NCBI GenBank assembly: GCA_024763275.1
Contig: JANTFT010000029.1
Span: forward strand, 1-32,780
From: Anaerolineales bacterium
GTDB lineage: Bacteria > Chloroflexota > Anaerolineae > Anaerolineales > UBA11858
Reading direction: 5' to 3'
DNA length: 32,780 bases
Below are positions 10,825-19,891 of the stretch, one piece after another. Below the pieces are notes generated by a model, which was not told where the DNA came from, did no database searches, and saw nothing but the letters and a program-made list of their open reading frames with translations. Position numbers and translations under genes: made by a program. Every line of letters starts with the position of its first letter. Positions within the stretch are counted from its first letter, which is position 1.

Positions 10825-10854
10825 AGAGTCGCTCCACCATTGGGGCGGCTCTTT
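10825..10854 (+). terminator. Rho-independent-like hairpin after the HPS-like gene
   Basis: AGAGTCGCTCC accatt GGGGCGGCTCT (11-bp stem with G:U pairs) followed by TTaagttt. Confidence 0.55.
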
Positions 10855-11716
10855 AAGTTTGAACTTTCCCATCTGACAATTGCTTGTCAGGTTCACTCTT
10901 CAGTACGATATTCCCCACAGGGAATTTCTCTTGATCTGGAAGCAGACCCAGTGAGTAGAATTGTCCAGCTTTTTCCATGATGATGCGGGCAAAAGGATAT
11001 TCTCCCGGATTGGGGTAGGGCACATAGCGGGTCACTTCCCACCCGAATTGGGGAAGTTCCCGTAAATAAAAAGCCTGAAGCTCACCGGTGGTGAAATCGG
11101 TTCGATAAGCATGCCAGTTTTCCGGGTCCGTGATATCTGAAACTATCCCCTGTGGATCAGTAGCTTGAACCGGTTCAGGCAGGGGCAATCCCTGTTCGTC
11201 GACAGTAACGCTGTCTATCCCTCTCAGGTAGGCGAGACTGGAAATAATTCTGGAAATCAAGGGCTCCACTTCCTCTCGGTTCTCTTTCCAATGCAGGACC
11301 AGAAAGGATAATACCAACATCCCGTTTTCCAGAATGCCTGTCCACAGGCGGCGAGGATTCTTTTTAGGGAGGATGATTTCAAGTTCGTATCCGCTGGCCC
11401 CAGCCATAGTCCACTGGGCGGAGGCGAGGTTTTTCGCGCCCAGCATCAAGGAGACCTTTACCAAATGTTTCTGCCAAAGGTCGAATACCGGCTGTTGGAG
11501 GCTGTTCCATTCCCCATTTATCAGCAGCTGGGCCAGCTTTGGTCCTTTGTAATCGGGAAGAAATGCGTCCGGATCCTCTGAAAAACCATCTTTGTGGTCA
11601 AAGGACTGATGGTGCCAGTTTTCTGGCAGAGATAGTTGATACCCCCAGAGCTGGTGTCGGAATTTTTTCATTGGCCCAATTGTAATAAAGGAACAGCCCT
11701 GAGAGAAGTGGATCAT
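10853..11716 (-). CDS. Hypothetical protein
   Basis: 287 aa ORF; more likely start at the internal Met (about 11671, MKKFRHQLWGYQLSLPENW). No confident family. Confidence 0.6.
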   Translation of the reverse strand: MIHFSQGCSFITIGPMKKFRHQLWGYQLSLPENWHHQSFDHKDGFSEDPDAFLPDYKGPKLAQLLINGEWNSLQQPVFDLWQKHLVKVSLMLGAKNLASAQWTMAGASGYELEIILPKKNPRRLWTGILENGMLVLSFLVLHWKENREEVEPLISRIISSLAYLRGIDSVTVDEQGLPLPEPVQATDPQGIVSDITDPENWHAYRTDFTTGELQAFYLRELPQFGWEVTRYVPYPNPGEYPFARIIMEKAGQFYSLGLLPDQEKFPVGNIVLKSEPDKQLSDGKVQT

Positions 11717-11751
11717 CTCAAGGCTGTCTTGGTATTTGGGGCAGTCGAGCG

Positions 11752-11991
11752 TCAGCCTCCTGCGACAGCAGGGATATAGGTTATGCGGTCCCCATCTGCT
11801 GCCCGGTCCTCTGGCGCTGCCTGAAGGTGGTTAACCATAATGACTTTCACTTCCTCAGCAGGCAGCCCCAGCATTTCCCGAATCTGATCCAGAGTGGTAC
11901 CCTGCGGCACCTCTACTACTTTCGGTTCACTGATACCCAGTTCCGGTAGATAGCGTCGCAGGGTAGCAAAGACGCGGACCTCAACTTGCAT
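11752..11991 (-). CDS. MoaD/ThiS-family ubiquitin-like sulfur carrier, C-terminal GG
   Basis: 79 aa; MQVEVRVFATLRRYLPEL...GDRITYIPAVAGG*, beta-grasp pattern with terminal GG. Confidence 0.88.
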   Translation of the reverse strand: MQVEVRVFATLRRYLPELGISEPKVVEVPQGTTLDQIREMLGLPAEEVKVIMVNHLQAAPEDRAADGDRITYIPAVAGG

Positions 11992-12003
11992 GGGATCTTA
12001 TTA

Positions 12004-13758
12004 TCAGCTGTTAACCCAGGCGAAGACCTCGTCCAGGGCTTTATCCGAAACTGTCCAGACCTCATTGTGAGGTGGAAGTTTCTCGTAACGCATGAACTCT
12101 GGTGGGCGATCATCCGCTGCTGTAAATCCTGCCCGGGTGTTGAAGTCCCGTTCGACTTTGAGGATTTCCTTGCCTATGGAAATAACATCATCTCCAGTGA
12201 TGCTTTGACCGGTTACTCCGGCGACGGATTCCGCCATACCGGCCCATCCCTCAGGAATATCAAGGATTGGGAAAGCGATGAACAGGCAGTAGCCTGTGGA
12301 GTCGATGAAAGCGGTGGCGGCCTGGAAGGTCAGGGAAAGTTCTGATTTCCCTTCATCAGAGAGGGGATCCACCTTGCCTCCCACACCAGCGATTTCCGGG
12401 GCGATGGTATATCCGGCAGTGTGGTCCGCCCCCATGGGAGTGGTCGCATAGGTCACGCCAATTCCTTTAATGGCCCGGGGTTCATAGGCCGGCATGGATT
12501 GGCCCTTTATAGTGGGTACTCGGAAAACGCCAAATGCTTCAGCGGTGGCTTTCACACCCTGCCCCAGGATCCGTCCCAGGGGTGTCATCTGTCGGATCTC
12601 GTCAAACAGGCTCAGGGCACCTTCCTTATCGCCGAATTCCAGCGCGCCGCTGTCCATGTAAACGGCGATGGTGTTCCCGGCCTCAATGGTGTCCAGTCCC
12701 AGATCATCGCATTGGTATGTCATCTTGGCGATATAATCCAGATCATCAATACCGCAGTTGGAGCCCAGGGACATGGCGGTTTCGTATTCAACGGGGGAAA
12801 CCAGGTCATTGCCGTCCTCATCCGGGTAGATGTTGGAGCATTTAATGATGCAGCCGGTATGGCAGCCATGACCGGTCATGCCTCCGCCTCGCTTTTCAAC
12901 CGTTTCGGCAATCATCTCTCCGGAAATCTTGGAGGCTCCCTCGAAGTAGCCAGCACTGAAGTTCCGGGTCGGTAAACCGCCCGCTTCATTGATAATGTTC
13001 ATCAGAACATTGGTGCCGTAGGAGTTCAAACCACCCCCGGGTTTGGTAAGGTCGTGGGATGTGATGGCGTCGGTGAGCTTCTTGCGCCCGGTTTTGAAGA
13101 GATCCATATTGGCAATCTCCACGCCCGGGCCGCCTGTATCATCCACCACGATGGCTTTGACACCTCTGGCGCCCATCACGGCGCCCAACCCGCCCCGTCC
13201 TGCATAGCGACCGGGTTTGTTCTCGGGGTCGTTCACGCTGATGCCGGCGTTGGAAAGCTTCTTCTCTCCCACCATTCCAATACCTATAATCGCTGGCTTG
13301 TTGGGATATTTTTTCCAGAGGATTTCATCTACCTCGTACATGCCCTTGCCAAGCAAATCATTAGCTTCTTCAAACTTGACGCCGTCTTTGGTGATCACCA
13401 GGACGTACCACTTGCTGTCCTTAGGCATACCCTCCAGAATGATAGCAGCCAGACCCAGCTTGGCAATTTTCTGAGAGCTTGTCCCACCAGAATTGGATTC
13501 CTTGATGCCTCCAGTAAGTGGGCTCTTGCCACCAAACGAAGTTCGGCCGCTGCTAGGAGCGGCTGGGGTGCCGGATACCCAACCGGGAGCAATGACCAAT
13601 TTGTTATTGGGTCCCAAAGGATGGCAGGTCGGATCAACTTCTTCTGCTACGATATTTGAAGTTAATCCCCTGCCACCCCATTTAGCCCATTTACTGGGAA
13701 CCTCTTCATATTTATATGAGAGGTCATCCATTTTGATCCTCAAGATTTTCCTGGCCAT
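12004..13758 (-). CDS. Aldehyde:ferredoxin oxidoreductase family (tungsten/pterin) protein
   Basis: 584 aa; WGGRGLTSNIVAEEV, GRTSFGGKSPLTGGIKESNSGG, GRYAGRGGLGAVMGARGVKAIVV, HGCHTGCIIKCSNIYPD. Confidence 0.93.
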   Translation of the reverse strand: MARKILRIKMDDLSYKYEEVPSKWAKWGGRGLTSNIVAEEVDPTCHPLGPNNKLVIAPGWVSGTPAAPSSGRTSFGGKSPLTGGIKESNSGGTSSQKIAKLGLAAIILEGMPKDSKWYVLVITKDGVKFEEANDLLGKGMYEVDEILWKKYPNKPAIIGIGMVGEKKLSNAGISVNDPENKPGRYAGRGGLGAVMGARGVKAIVVDDTGGPGVEIANMDLFKTGRKKLTDAITSHDLTKPGGGLNSYGTNVLMNIINEAGGLPTRNFSAGYFEGASKISGEMIAETVEKRGGGMTGHGCHTGCIIKCSNIYPDEDGNDLVSPVEYETAMSLGSNCGIDDLDYIAKMTYQCDDLGLDTIEAGNTIAVYMDSGALEFGDKEGALSLFDEIRQMTPLGRILGQGVKATAEAFGVFRVPTIKGQSMPAYEPRAIKGIGVTYATTPMGADHTAGYTIAPEIAGVGGKVDPLSDEGKSELSLTFQAATAFIDSTGYCLFIAFPILDIPEGWAGMAESVAGVTGQSITGDDVISIGKEILKVERDFNTRAGFTAADDRPPEFMRYEKLPPHNEVWTVSDKALDEVFAWVNS

Positions 13759-13803
13759 ACTCCCTCCTTTAAACCAATAGTTTTTACAGCTTAGCTGTTA
13801 CCT

Positions 13804-14154
13804 CTATTCTCGATAGGTGTTTTTCATAACCCCTTTTTCTTCCAGGGCAGCTTTCAAGGTGTCTGACAGGTGAATGCCCTGGCGGTATTGGTAAGGCCAC
13901 ATGTGGCTGATTGAAAATATACCCACATGATCTCCATCCTTGAGAGGGTCATTATGTGAAGCATTCAGTCCGGGGACGTCATGCAGAACAGAGTTGACAA
14001 ACAGATACCCCCGTTCCTCAGATGGCAATCTGATCCGCTCCAGCAGCAACCCTATGTTCGCATCCTGGGGTAAATCCAGGTCCAGGGTGGCTAATTGCTT
14101 GCCGGACCCGTATTGGGCAATATCTCCGTATAAGGTTACGTTTATTGTTGGCAT
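13804..14154 (-). CDS. MoaD/ThiS-like beta-grasp protein with C-terminal extension and no GG tail
   Basis: 116 aa; INVTLYGDIAQYGSGKQLATLDLDLPQDANIGLLLERI...YLFVNSVLHDV...LKDGDHVGIFSISHMWPYQYRQGIHLSDTLKAALEEKGV. Fold call is by pattern. Confidence 0.7.
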   Translation of the reverse strand: MPTINVTLYGDIAQYGSGKQLATLDLDLPQDANIGLLLERIRLPSEERGYLFVNSVLHDVPGLNASHNDPLKDGDHVGIFSISHMWPYQYRQGIHLSDTLKAALEEKGVMKNTYRE

Positions 14155-14263
14155 CGATGGTTATTGGTTTTTGATACAATCGCTTACTAGTAATGTAACA
14201 TTAATGTGGCGAGTATTCAATAACAATCAACAGCTAATTTTAGGTACTGCAACTGGATTAAAT

Positions 14264-14293
14264 GAAACAGCCTCCTCTGGCGGGGAAGCTGTT
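14264..14293 (-). terminator. Rho-independent-like hairpin downstream of the E1/rhodanese gene
   Basis: Minus strand AACAGCTTCC ccgccaga GGAGGCTGTT (10-bp stem, one G:U) followed by TTcattt. Confidence 0.55.
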
Positions 14294-14317
14294 CGGTGAT
14301 TTGTTAGGCAGCCAGGA

Positions 14318-15472
14318 TTAATAGATGGGCAGGCTGGGGTCCACGTTGATCGCCCAGGCGTTGATGCCGCCCTTAAGGTTCTTCACTTTCTTGAAGCCAG
14401 CGCTGGCCAGGATTTCCAGTGCCCTGGTCGACCGCGTACCGACCTTGCAGAACACCACGATCTCCTCGGCGCTGTCCAGTTCTGACAGGTGGGAGGCAAA
14501 CTCACCCAGCGGGATCAGTTCGGCTCCCTCCAGATGAGAGATTTCCAGCTCATGAGGTTCGCGGACATCGATCAGGCGCAGCTTTTCGCCGGCTTTCAGC
14601 CGGTCTGCCAGCTCAACAGCCGTGATATCCCACTTCGCTCCCGCAGAGCCTTCCTCATGATCCCGGGCCGGCATGCCGCAAAAATCCTCGTAATCGATCA
14701 GTTCAGTGACTTCAGGGTGTTCACCACAGACCTTGCAGTCAGGGTTTTTGTGCAGCTTGACCGATTGAAAGGATAGGTCAAGGGCGTCATAAAGCAGCAG
14801 CCTGCCGATCAGGGGCTCACCGATCCCCAGGATCAATTTCAGGGTTTCGGTGGCTTGGATGCTGCCGATAGTCCCTGGCAGCACACCCAGGACGCCGCCC
14901 TCCGCGCAGGAAGGGACCAGGCCGGGAGGTGGCGGTTCCGGAAACAGGCAGCGGTAGCAGGGACCCACCCGGGCGTCAAAGACGCTGGCCTGTCCATCAA
15001 AGCGGTAGATGGAGCCATAAACGTTGGCTTTCCCGGTCAGCACACAGAGGTCATTGATCAGATAGCGGGTGGGGAAATTGTCGGTTCCGTCGACAATGAT
15101 GTCATAGGGTTCAGCAATCTCAAAAGCATTATCAGATGTCAGGAACTCGTTATAGATATCTACCTGGATTTCTGGATTGAGGTCCAGCAGCCGGTCGCGG
15201 GCAGATTCGACCTTCAGGTCGCCCAGCCGCGACTCACCGTGAACGATCTGCCGCTGCAGGTTGGAAAAATCGACAACGTCGTAATCTACCAGTCCGATTC
15301 TTCCTACTCCTGCTGCGGCCAGATAGAGAGCTATAGGCGAACCCAGGCCGCCCGTGCCAACGATCAGCACGGAAGCGGCTTTAAGCTTGCGCTGGCCTTC
15401 CAATCCCACATCGGGGATGAGCAAATGTCGGGAATAACGGTGGATTTCTTCGTGGGTTAATTCTGGGAGCAT
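14318..15472 (-). CDS. moeZ: ThiF/MoeB-type E1 adenylyltransferase with C-terminal rhodanese domain (MoeZ-like)
   Basis: 384 aa; YSRHLLIPDVGLEGQRKL, GTGGLGSPIALYLAAAGVG, PSCAEGGVLGVLPG (catalytic Cys), CYRC and CKVC zinc cysteines, rhodanese VVFCKVGTRSTRALE; GGAGG RBS. Confidence 0.93.
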   Translation of the reverse strand: MLPELTHEEIHRYSRHLLIPDVGLEGQRKLKAASVLIVGTGGLGSPIALYLAAAGVGRIGLVDYDVVDFSNLQRQIVHGESRLGDLKVESARDRLLDLNPEIQVDIYNEFLTSDNAFEIAEPYDIIVDGTDNFPTRYLINDLCVLTGKANVYGSIYRFDGQASVFDARVGPCYRCLFPEPPPPGLVPSCAEGGVLGVLPGTIGSIQATETLKLILGIGEPLIGRLLLYDALDLSFQSVKLHKNPDCKVCGEHPEVTELIDYEDFCGMPARDHEEGSAGAKWDITAVELADRLKAGEKLRLIDVREPHELEISHLEGAELIPLGEFASHLSELDSAEEIVVFCKVGTRSTRALEILASAGFKKVKNLKGGINAWAINVDPSLPIY

Positions 15473-15491
15473 GGCTCCTCCAGTTTGATTG

Positions 15492-15764
15492 TTATCCTCC
15501 TGCGATCGAAGGGATGATCAAAAGAGTGTCCCCCTCTTCCAGGGGGGTCTGCAGCCCTTCGAGCTGGTTGATGTTTTCCTCCCCCAGGAAAAGATTGACG
15601 AATGGCCTCAGCTGGCCGGTTTCGCTGAAGAGGTGTTTCCTGAGCTGGGGATGGAGGTCAACCATAGCTTCAAGGATCTCGGCTACGGTTTCCCCTTCCA
15701 GGGTGAGGGTGCTTTCTCCGGACGCGTAGGGTCGCAGAGGCGTGGGTATTTTTAATTGAGGCAT
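15492..15764 (-). CDS. CysO/MoaD-like ubiquitin-fold sulfur carrier, C-terminal GG
   Basis: 90 aa; IPTPLRPYASGESTLTLEGETVAEILEAMVDLHPQLRKHLF...LRPFVNLFLGEENI...DTLLIIPSIAGG*. Confidence 0.9.
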   Translation of the reverse strand: MPQLKIPTPLRPYASGESTLTLEGETVAEILEAMVDLHPQLRKHLFSETGQLRPFVNLFLGEENINQLEGLQTPLEEGDTLLIIPSIAGG

Positions 15765-15825
15765 GTTATTTCAATCCTTATGGTGATTATACAAAAGTAA
15801 ACTTGTCTGTAAACCGAGCCTGCAC

Positions 15826-16260
15826 TCAGCTGGCGGGCAGGGTGATGATCTCTTCCGGGCTGAATCCTGAGCGGTCGTCTTGCAACCGCCAGCATCGGGA
15901 GCCCGTGGCCTGGCCCTGGTTGACGCTGGTAATCAGATAGGAGTACCAGGGGATGGCGTACTCGCGGTCGAACTCTGAGGGCCGGTTGGGGTGGTCGGGG
16001 TGGGAATGGAAGATTCCCAGGATGGAAAGGCCCAGACTATCAGCTTCATGCTCTCCCCTGAGCATGTCAGAGGCAGTGATCAGATAGCGGTTGTGTCTGG
16101 CGTTTTCTTCCCGGGCATTATCCAGGAACAGCAGACTCTTGACGATCCGTTGCTCCTCTTCGACCCTGCCCAGCATCAGGCCGGCGCCCTCTTCGGGGTA
16201 GGCTTTTTCTCCGTGGGCCTGGATCTCCTGGAGGATGTTTTCGGGAATGTATATATTCAT
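15826..16260 (-). CDS. JAMM/MPN (M67) metallopeptidase, Mec-like
   Basis: Complete JAMM motif HSHPDHPNRPSEFD (HxHx7Sx2D) with upstream Glu (EEGAGLMLG). ATG at 16260 overlaps the CysM stop as ATGA; ORF track uses an upstream Met at 16272. Confidence 0.92.
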   Translation of the reverse strand: MNIYIPENILQEIQAHGEKAYPEEGAGLMLGRVEEEQRIVKSLLFLDNAREENARHNRYLITASDMLRGEHEADSLGLSILGIFHSHPDHPNRPSEFDREYAIPWYSYLITSVNQGQATGSRCWRLQDDRSGFSPEEIITLPAS

Positions 16261-17204
16261 GGTCTTTTCCATAATTGTTCATCACTCAAGTATTTAAAAC
16301 CGGCATCGGGGAACACGGTCACTATCACGCCGCTGTCTATTTCGCTGGCAACCTGGCGGGCTGCCACAGCTGCCGCTCCCGATGAGATGCCGATGAAATA
16401 GCCCTCTTGCCGAGCCAGGCAGCGGACCATGTCATAGGCGTCCTCGGTTCTGATTTCGATGATCCGGTCAGCGGCATCGGGATCATAGATGCCGGGCTGG
16501 ATGGCGGTGGGGATATGCTTCAACCCTTCCAGGCCGTTGAAGGGAGAATCTGGCTGGACTCCGATGATTTCGACATCTGCCTTGTGCTCCGAGAGATAGC
16601 GCGCGACGCCGGTCAGCGTTCCGGTTGTGCCCATCCCGACCACAAAATGGGTGATCTTTCCCTGGGTTTGCTCGATCAGCTCTGGCCCGGTGCTCCGGTA
16701 GTGGGCTTTCCAGTTTTCGGGATTGTCATACTGGTTGGCGTAGTAGTATTTTTCGGGATGATCAGCAGCCAGCCCCTGGGCAATCCGGAGGGCGCCGTCG
16801 GAGCCTTCCAGGGGATCGGTCAGGACCAGTTCGGCTCCCAGCGCCTCCAGGATCTTGAGCCGCTCCGGGCTGGCATTGGCAGGCAGAGCCAGGGTGATGG
16901 GAATGCCGAGAGCGGCCCCAAAGGTGGCATAGGCGATTCCCATATTGCCTGAGGTTGAATCCAGCAGGTGCATTCCTGGCAGGATCAAACCCTGGTGGAG
17001 AGCATGCTGGATGATGCTCCAGGCTGGCCGGTCTTTTACCGAGCCGCTGGGGTTGAACCATTCCGCTTTGGCAAAAACCTGGGTTTTTCCCCGGGTTCGA
17101 TCGCTGAGAGTGACCAGCGGCAGTAGGGGGGTATTGCCGACCAGGGAAGGCATCCCTTCGTCGAGCGTTATTCTTTTTACATACGGTGTTAATTCCTGCA
17201 TCAC
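16257..17204 (-). CDS. cysM: PLP-dependent cysteine synthase family (CysM-like)
   Basis: 315 aa; VGNTPLLPL, FNPSGSVKDRPAWSIIQHAL (PLP Lys), STSGNMGIAYA, VGMGTTGTLTGVARYL, GISSGAAAVAA. Confidence 0.92.
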   Translation of the reverse strand: MMQELTPYVKRITLDEGMPSLVGNTPLLPLVTLSDRTRGKTQVFAKAEWFNPSGSVKDRPAWSIIQHALHQGLILPGMHLLDSTSGNMGIAYATFGAALGIPITLALPANASPERLKILEALGAELVLTDPLEGSDGALRIAQGLAADHPEKYYYANQYDNPENWKAHYRSTGPELIEQTQGKITHFVVGMGTTGTLTGVARYLSEHKADVEIIGVQPDSPFNGLEGLKHIPTAIQPGIYDPDAADRIIEIRTEDAYDMVRCLARQEGYFIGISSGAAAVAARQVASEIDSGVIVTVFPDAGFKYLSDEQLWKRP

Positions 17205-17620
17205 AATTTGCTTCCCGCTTTAAATGAAAAATGATCAACCTGCTTCTGAAAGCTGTCTTTGGGAGATTGTCCGCGGAAATCGCCCCCGCTCTCAGCAGCT
17301 GTCGATCATATCCAAGCTGGAAGCGGAATTACGATCCCCGCAGTATACAGGAGCACATAGGAACCATTGCATCACCGATAATATTTATGAGAGATATGAT
17401 ACATATTCTAATTGGAACCCGTATTCTGTCAAGATATAAAGAATATTTCCCTTGACTGCAAACGGTGATGCCGCCAAGTGAGTCCAGATCGTTTACTAAT
17501 TGTTTTGATGGTTAGTATCTTTGGATTCTTACCTTGTTGTAAGACATTTTATTGGTTGATCTGATCAGGTATATAGCTCTTTGTCGTGATACCATTATCA
17601 GCAAACACCAGGAGAGGAGC

Positions 17621-18778
17621 ATGAAGATTTCCCAGAGAGTTAACTCATTAACATCAGCAGGACCCTATCAGGTACTGGCCAAAGCCCAGGCGCTGGAAAA
17701 AGAGGGCCGGGAGATCATCCATCTGGAAATTGGCCAGCCTGATTTCCCCACTTTTGAGAATATCAGCCAGGCTGGAATTAAGGCGATTAAGGATGGTTAT
17801 ACCCGCTATACTCCACCGGCAGGGATGCCTGCCCTGCGTGAAGTGATAGCTGAAGCGGCCGGCCGGCAGCGTGATTTGCATTTCGATCCCGGTCAGGTGG
17901 TTGTCAGCCCCGGAGCTAAACCCAATCTGTTCTTCCCGACCCTCGCTACCGTAGAGGAAGGCGATGAGGTCATTTACCCCAATCCGGGATTTCCTTCCTA
18001 TGAAGCCATGATCCGGGTTGCCGGCGGAGTCCCCGTCCCGGTGCCGCTGCTGGAAGAGAACGGGTTCTCGTTTGACCTGAATGCCTTCGACCACCTGGTC
18101 AGCGACCGCACCCGGCTGATCATCATCAATTCTCCTGGCAACCCAACAGGAGGGATCCTGCCCCGGGAGGACCTCGAGCACATAGCGGCTGCCGCTATCA
18201 AACATAACTGCTGGGTGCTCTCAGACGAGATCTACACCCGCATCGTCTATGAAGGCCGCCAGGCCCAGTCAATCGCCGGGCTGCCGGGGATGGCAGAACG
18301 GACGATAATTATGGATGGCTTTTCCAAGACATACGCCATGACCGGCTGGAGGCTGGGATACGGGATCATGCCCCTCGGGTTGGCTGAGAAAGTTGGGCAG
18401 CTGCTGATGCATTCTGTGGGATCCACGGCTCAATTCACCCAGTTCGCCGGCATCGAAGCCCTGCAGGGTGACCAGAAGCAGGTGGATGAGGTGGTGTCCA
18501 TTTACCAGAAAAGGCGGGACGCGATTGTGTCTGGACTTAACAGCCTGCCGGGCATCAGCTGCCAGAACCCCCAGGGCGCTTTTTACGTCTTCCCGAATAT
18601 CAAGGGTCTGGGTATGAGCTCTCAGAAGGCAGCCGATCTCTTCCTGGAGAAGGCCGGTGTGGCGCTCCTGCCAGGCTCTGCCTTTGGGAAATACGGGGAA
18701 GGCTATCTGCGCCTGACCTATGCCAATTCCCTGGATAATATCCAGCTGGCGCTGGCTAAGATGGCAGCCGTCCTGTAA
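17621..18778 (+). CDS. Pyridoxal-phosphate-dependent class I/II aminotransferase
   Basis: Start at ATG 17621 with GGAGAGG RBS; LEIGQPDFPTF, GYTRYTPPAGMPALREVIA, NSPGNPTGGILPREDLEHI, SDEIYTRIVYE, DGFSKTYAMTGWRLGY. Confidence 0.94.
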   Translation: MKISQRVNSLTSAGPYQVLAKAQALEKEGREIIHLEIGQPDFPTFENISQAGIKAIKDGYTRYTPPAGMPALREVIAEAAGRQRDLHFDPGQVVVSPGAKPNLFFPTLATVEEGDEVIYPNPGFPSYEAMIRVAGGVPVPVPLLEENGFSFDLNAFDHLVSDRTRLIIINSPGNPTGGILPREDLEHIAAAAIKHNCWVLSDEIYTRIVYEGRQAQSIAGLPGMAERTIIMDGFSKTYAMTGWRLGYGIMPLGLAEKVGQLLMHSVGSTAQFTQFAGIEALQGDQKQVDEVVSIYQKRRDAIVSGLNSLPGISCQNPQGAFYVFPNIKGLGMSSQKAADLFLEKAGVALLPGSAFGKYGEGYLRLTYANSLDNIQLALAKMAAVL

Positions 18779-18928
18779 TTTGAGGGTCGTGATTTCCGGG
18801 GGGAATGACCTGGTGCCGATCCAATTGATCTGTAAGAACTCCTCCCGGAGGCTTTCCCGGGAAGCTGCTGGACGGTGGGTATGCTGGTCGTTGGCTCGGA
18901 GCAACCGCCCTTGGCAATCACTGTTAAC

Positions 18929-19873
18929 CTAAGATTGTTCGGGTTCCCTGTCATTCACACTGTTGGTTTGACCGTCTTTGGTCAATGAGACCAGCACCAC
19001 TCCGAAAATAATCAGCACCGAGCCGATCACCTGCCACATGTCCATCCGTTCCCCGAGGAAAATATAAGCCAGGAGGGAGGCGAAGAAGATTTCCGAAGTG
19101 GCGGTGATGGCTGCCACGCCCGCGGGCAGAAATTTCAAGCTGCTAGTGTAGAGTGCAAAACCGATGATTGTGGTAAATAAGACAAAACCCACAAAGAGGA
19201 GTAGAACATTTACCTCCGCCGGCCAGGGATCCGGGCTGCCAAGCTGGACAGTGAACAAAGTCAGCGTTCCGAACCCAAATATATACAGCATGATCGTCCA
19301 GGGGCTGTAATCGCTGCTGAGCTTTTTCCCGAACAGGGTTAAGGTTCCGTAGGCGATCGCGGAACCCAGGGCAAACAGCAGACCGATAGGGGCAATCTTC
19401 CATTCACCAACTATCCTCATTCCAGAAACCAGGATTGTTCCAGTGGCAGCCAGAATCATGGCGATCATTTTCCTGGAGGTGATCCTTTCTCCGAACAAAA
19501 ACCAGGCTATGATGGTGACAACGATGGGTGTGTTGCCCTGCACTGCGGTCGCCACCGATGGGCCGATCATCACCACGGATTGGTTCCAGAAAACATGGAA
19601 AACACCAATGCTGATAACCCCCATTCCGATCAGCCAGGGCAGATCTTTTTTCTTCACCAGCAGGAATTGAGGTTTGATGATCAGCATTCCTGCTAGCAGC
19701 AGCATTGTAGTGGCTAGGTCTCGCCAGAATGCCAGACCAACCGCAGACAAGCTGCTTTGTCTGATGATCAGTTTGATGAATATGCCAGAGGTGGACCAGC
19801 AGATTGTAGCCGTAATGACCAGCAGGATATTAAAGAATCTGCTGGTGATGATTTTGCGGTTAACCAGTGCCAA
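18929..19873 (-). CDS. EamA/DMT family transporter
   Basis: 314 aa, about ten hydrophobic segments; ATICWSTSGIFIKLI, SLLAYIFLGERMDMWQVIGSVLIIFGVVLV. Confidence 0.92.
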   Translation of the reverse strand: MALVNRKIITSRFFNILLVITATICWSTSGIFIKLIIRQSSLSAVGLAFWRDLATTMLLLAGMLIIKPQFLLVKKKDLPWLIGMGVISIGVFHVFWNQSVVMIGPSVATAVQGNTPIVVTIIAWFLFGERITSRKMIAMILAATGTILVSGMRIVGEWKIAPIGLLFALGSAIAYGTLTLFGKKLSSDYSPWTIMLYIFGFGTLTLFTVQLGSPDPWPAEVNVLLLFVGFVLFTTIIGFALYTSSLKFLPAGVAAITATSEIFFASLLAYIFLGERMDMWQVIGSVLIIFGVVLVSLTKDGQTNSVNDREPEQS

Positions 19874-19891
19874 GATTTCCTCGCTCCCTGC

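Noticed and set aside
17205-17620. Riboswitch or T-box in the cysM/aminotransferase intergenic region, and ORFs 17224-17455
   Set aside because: No conserved riboswitch motif recognised; the short ORFs lack support.
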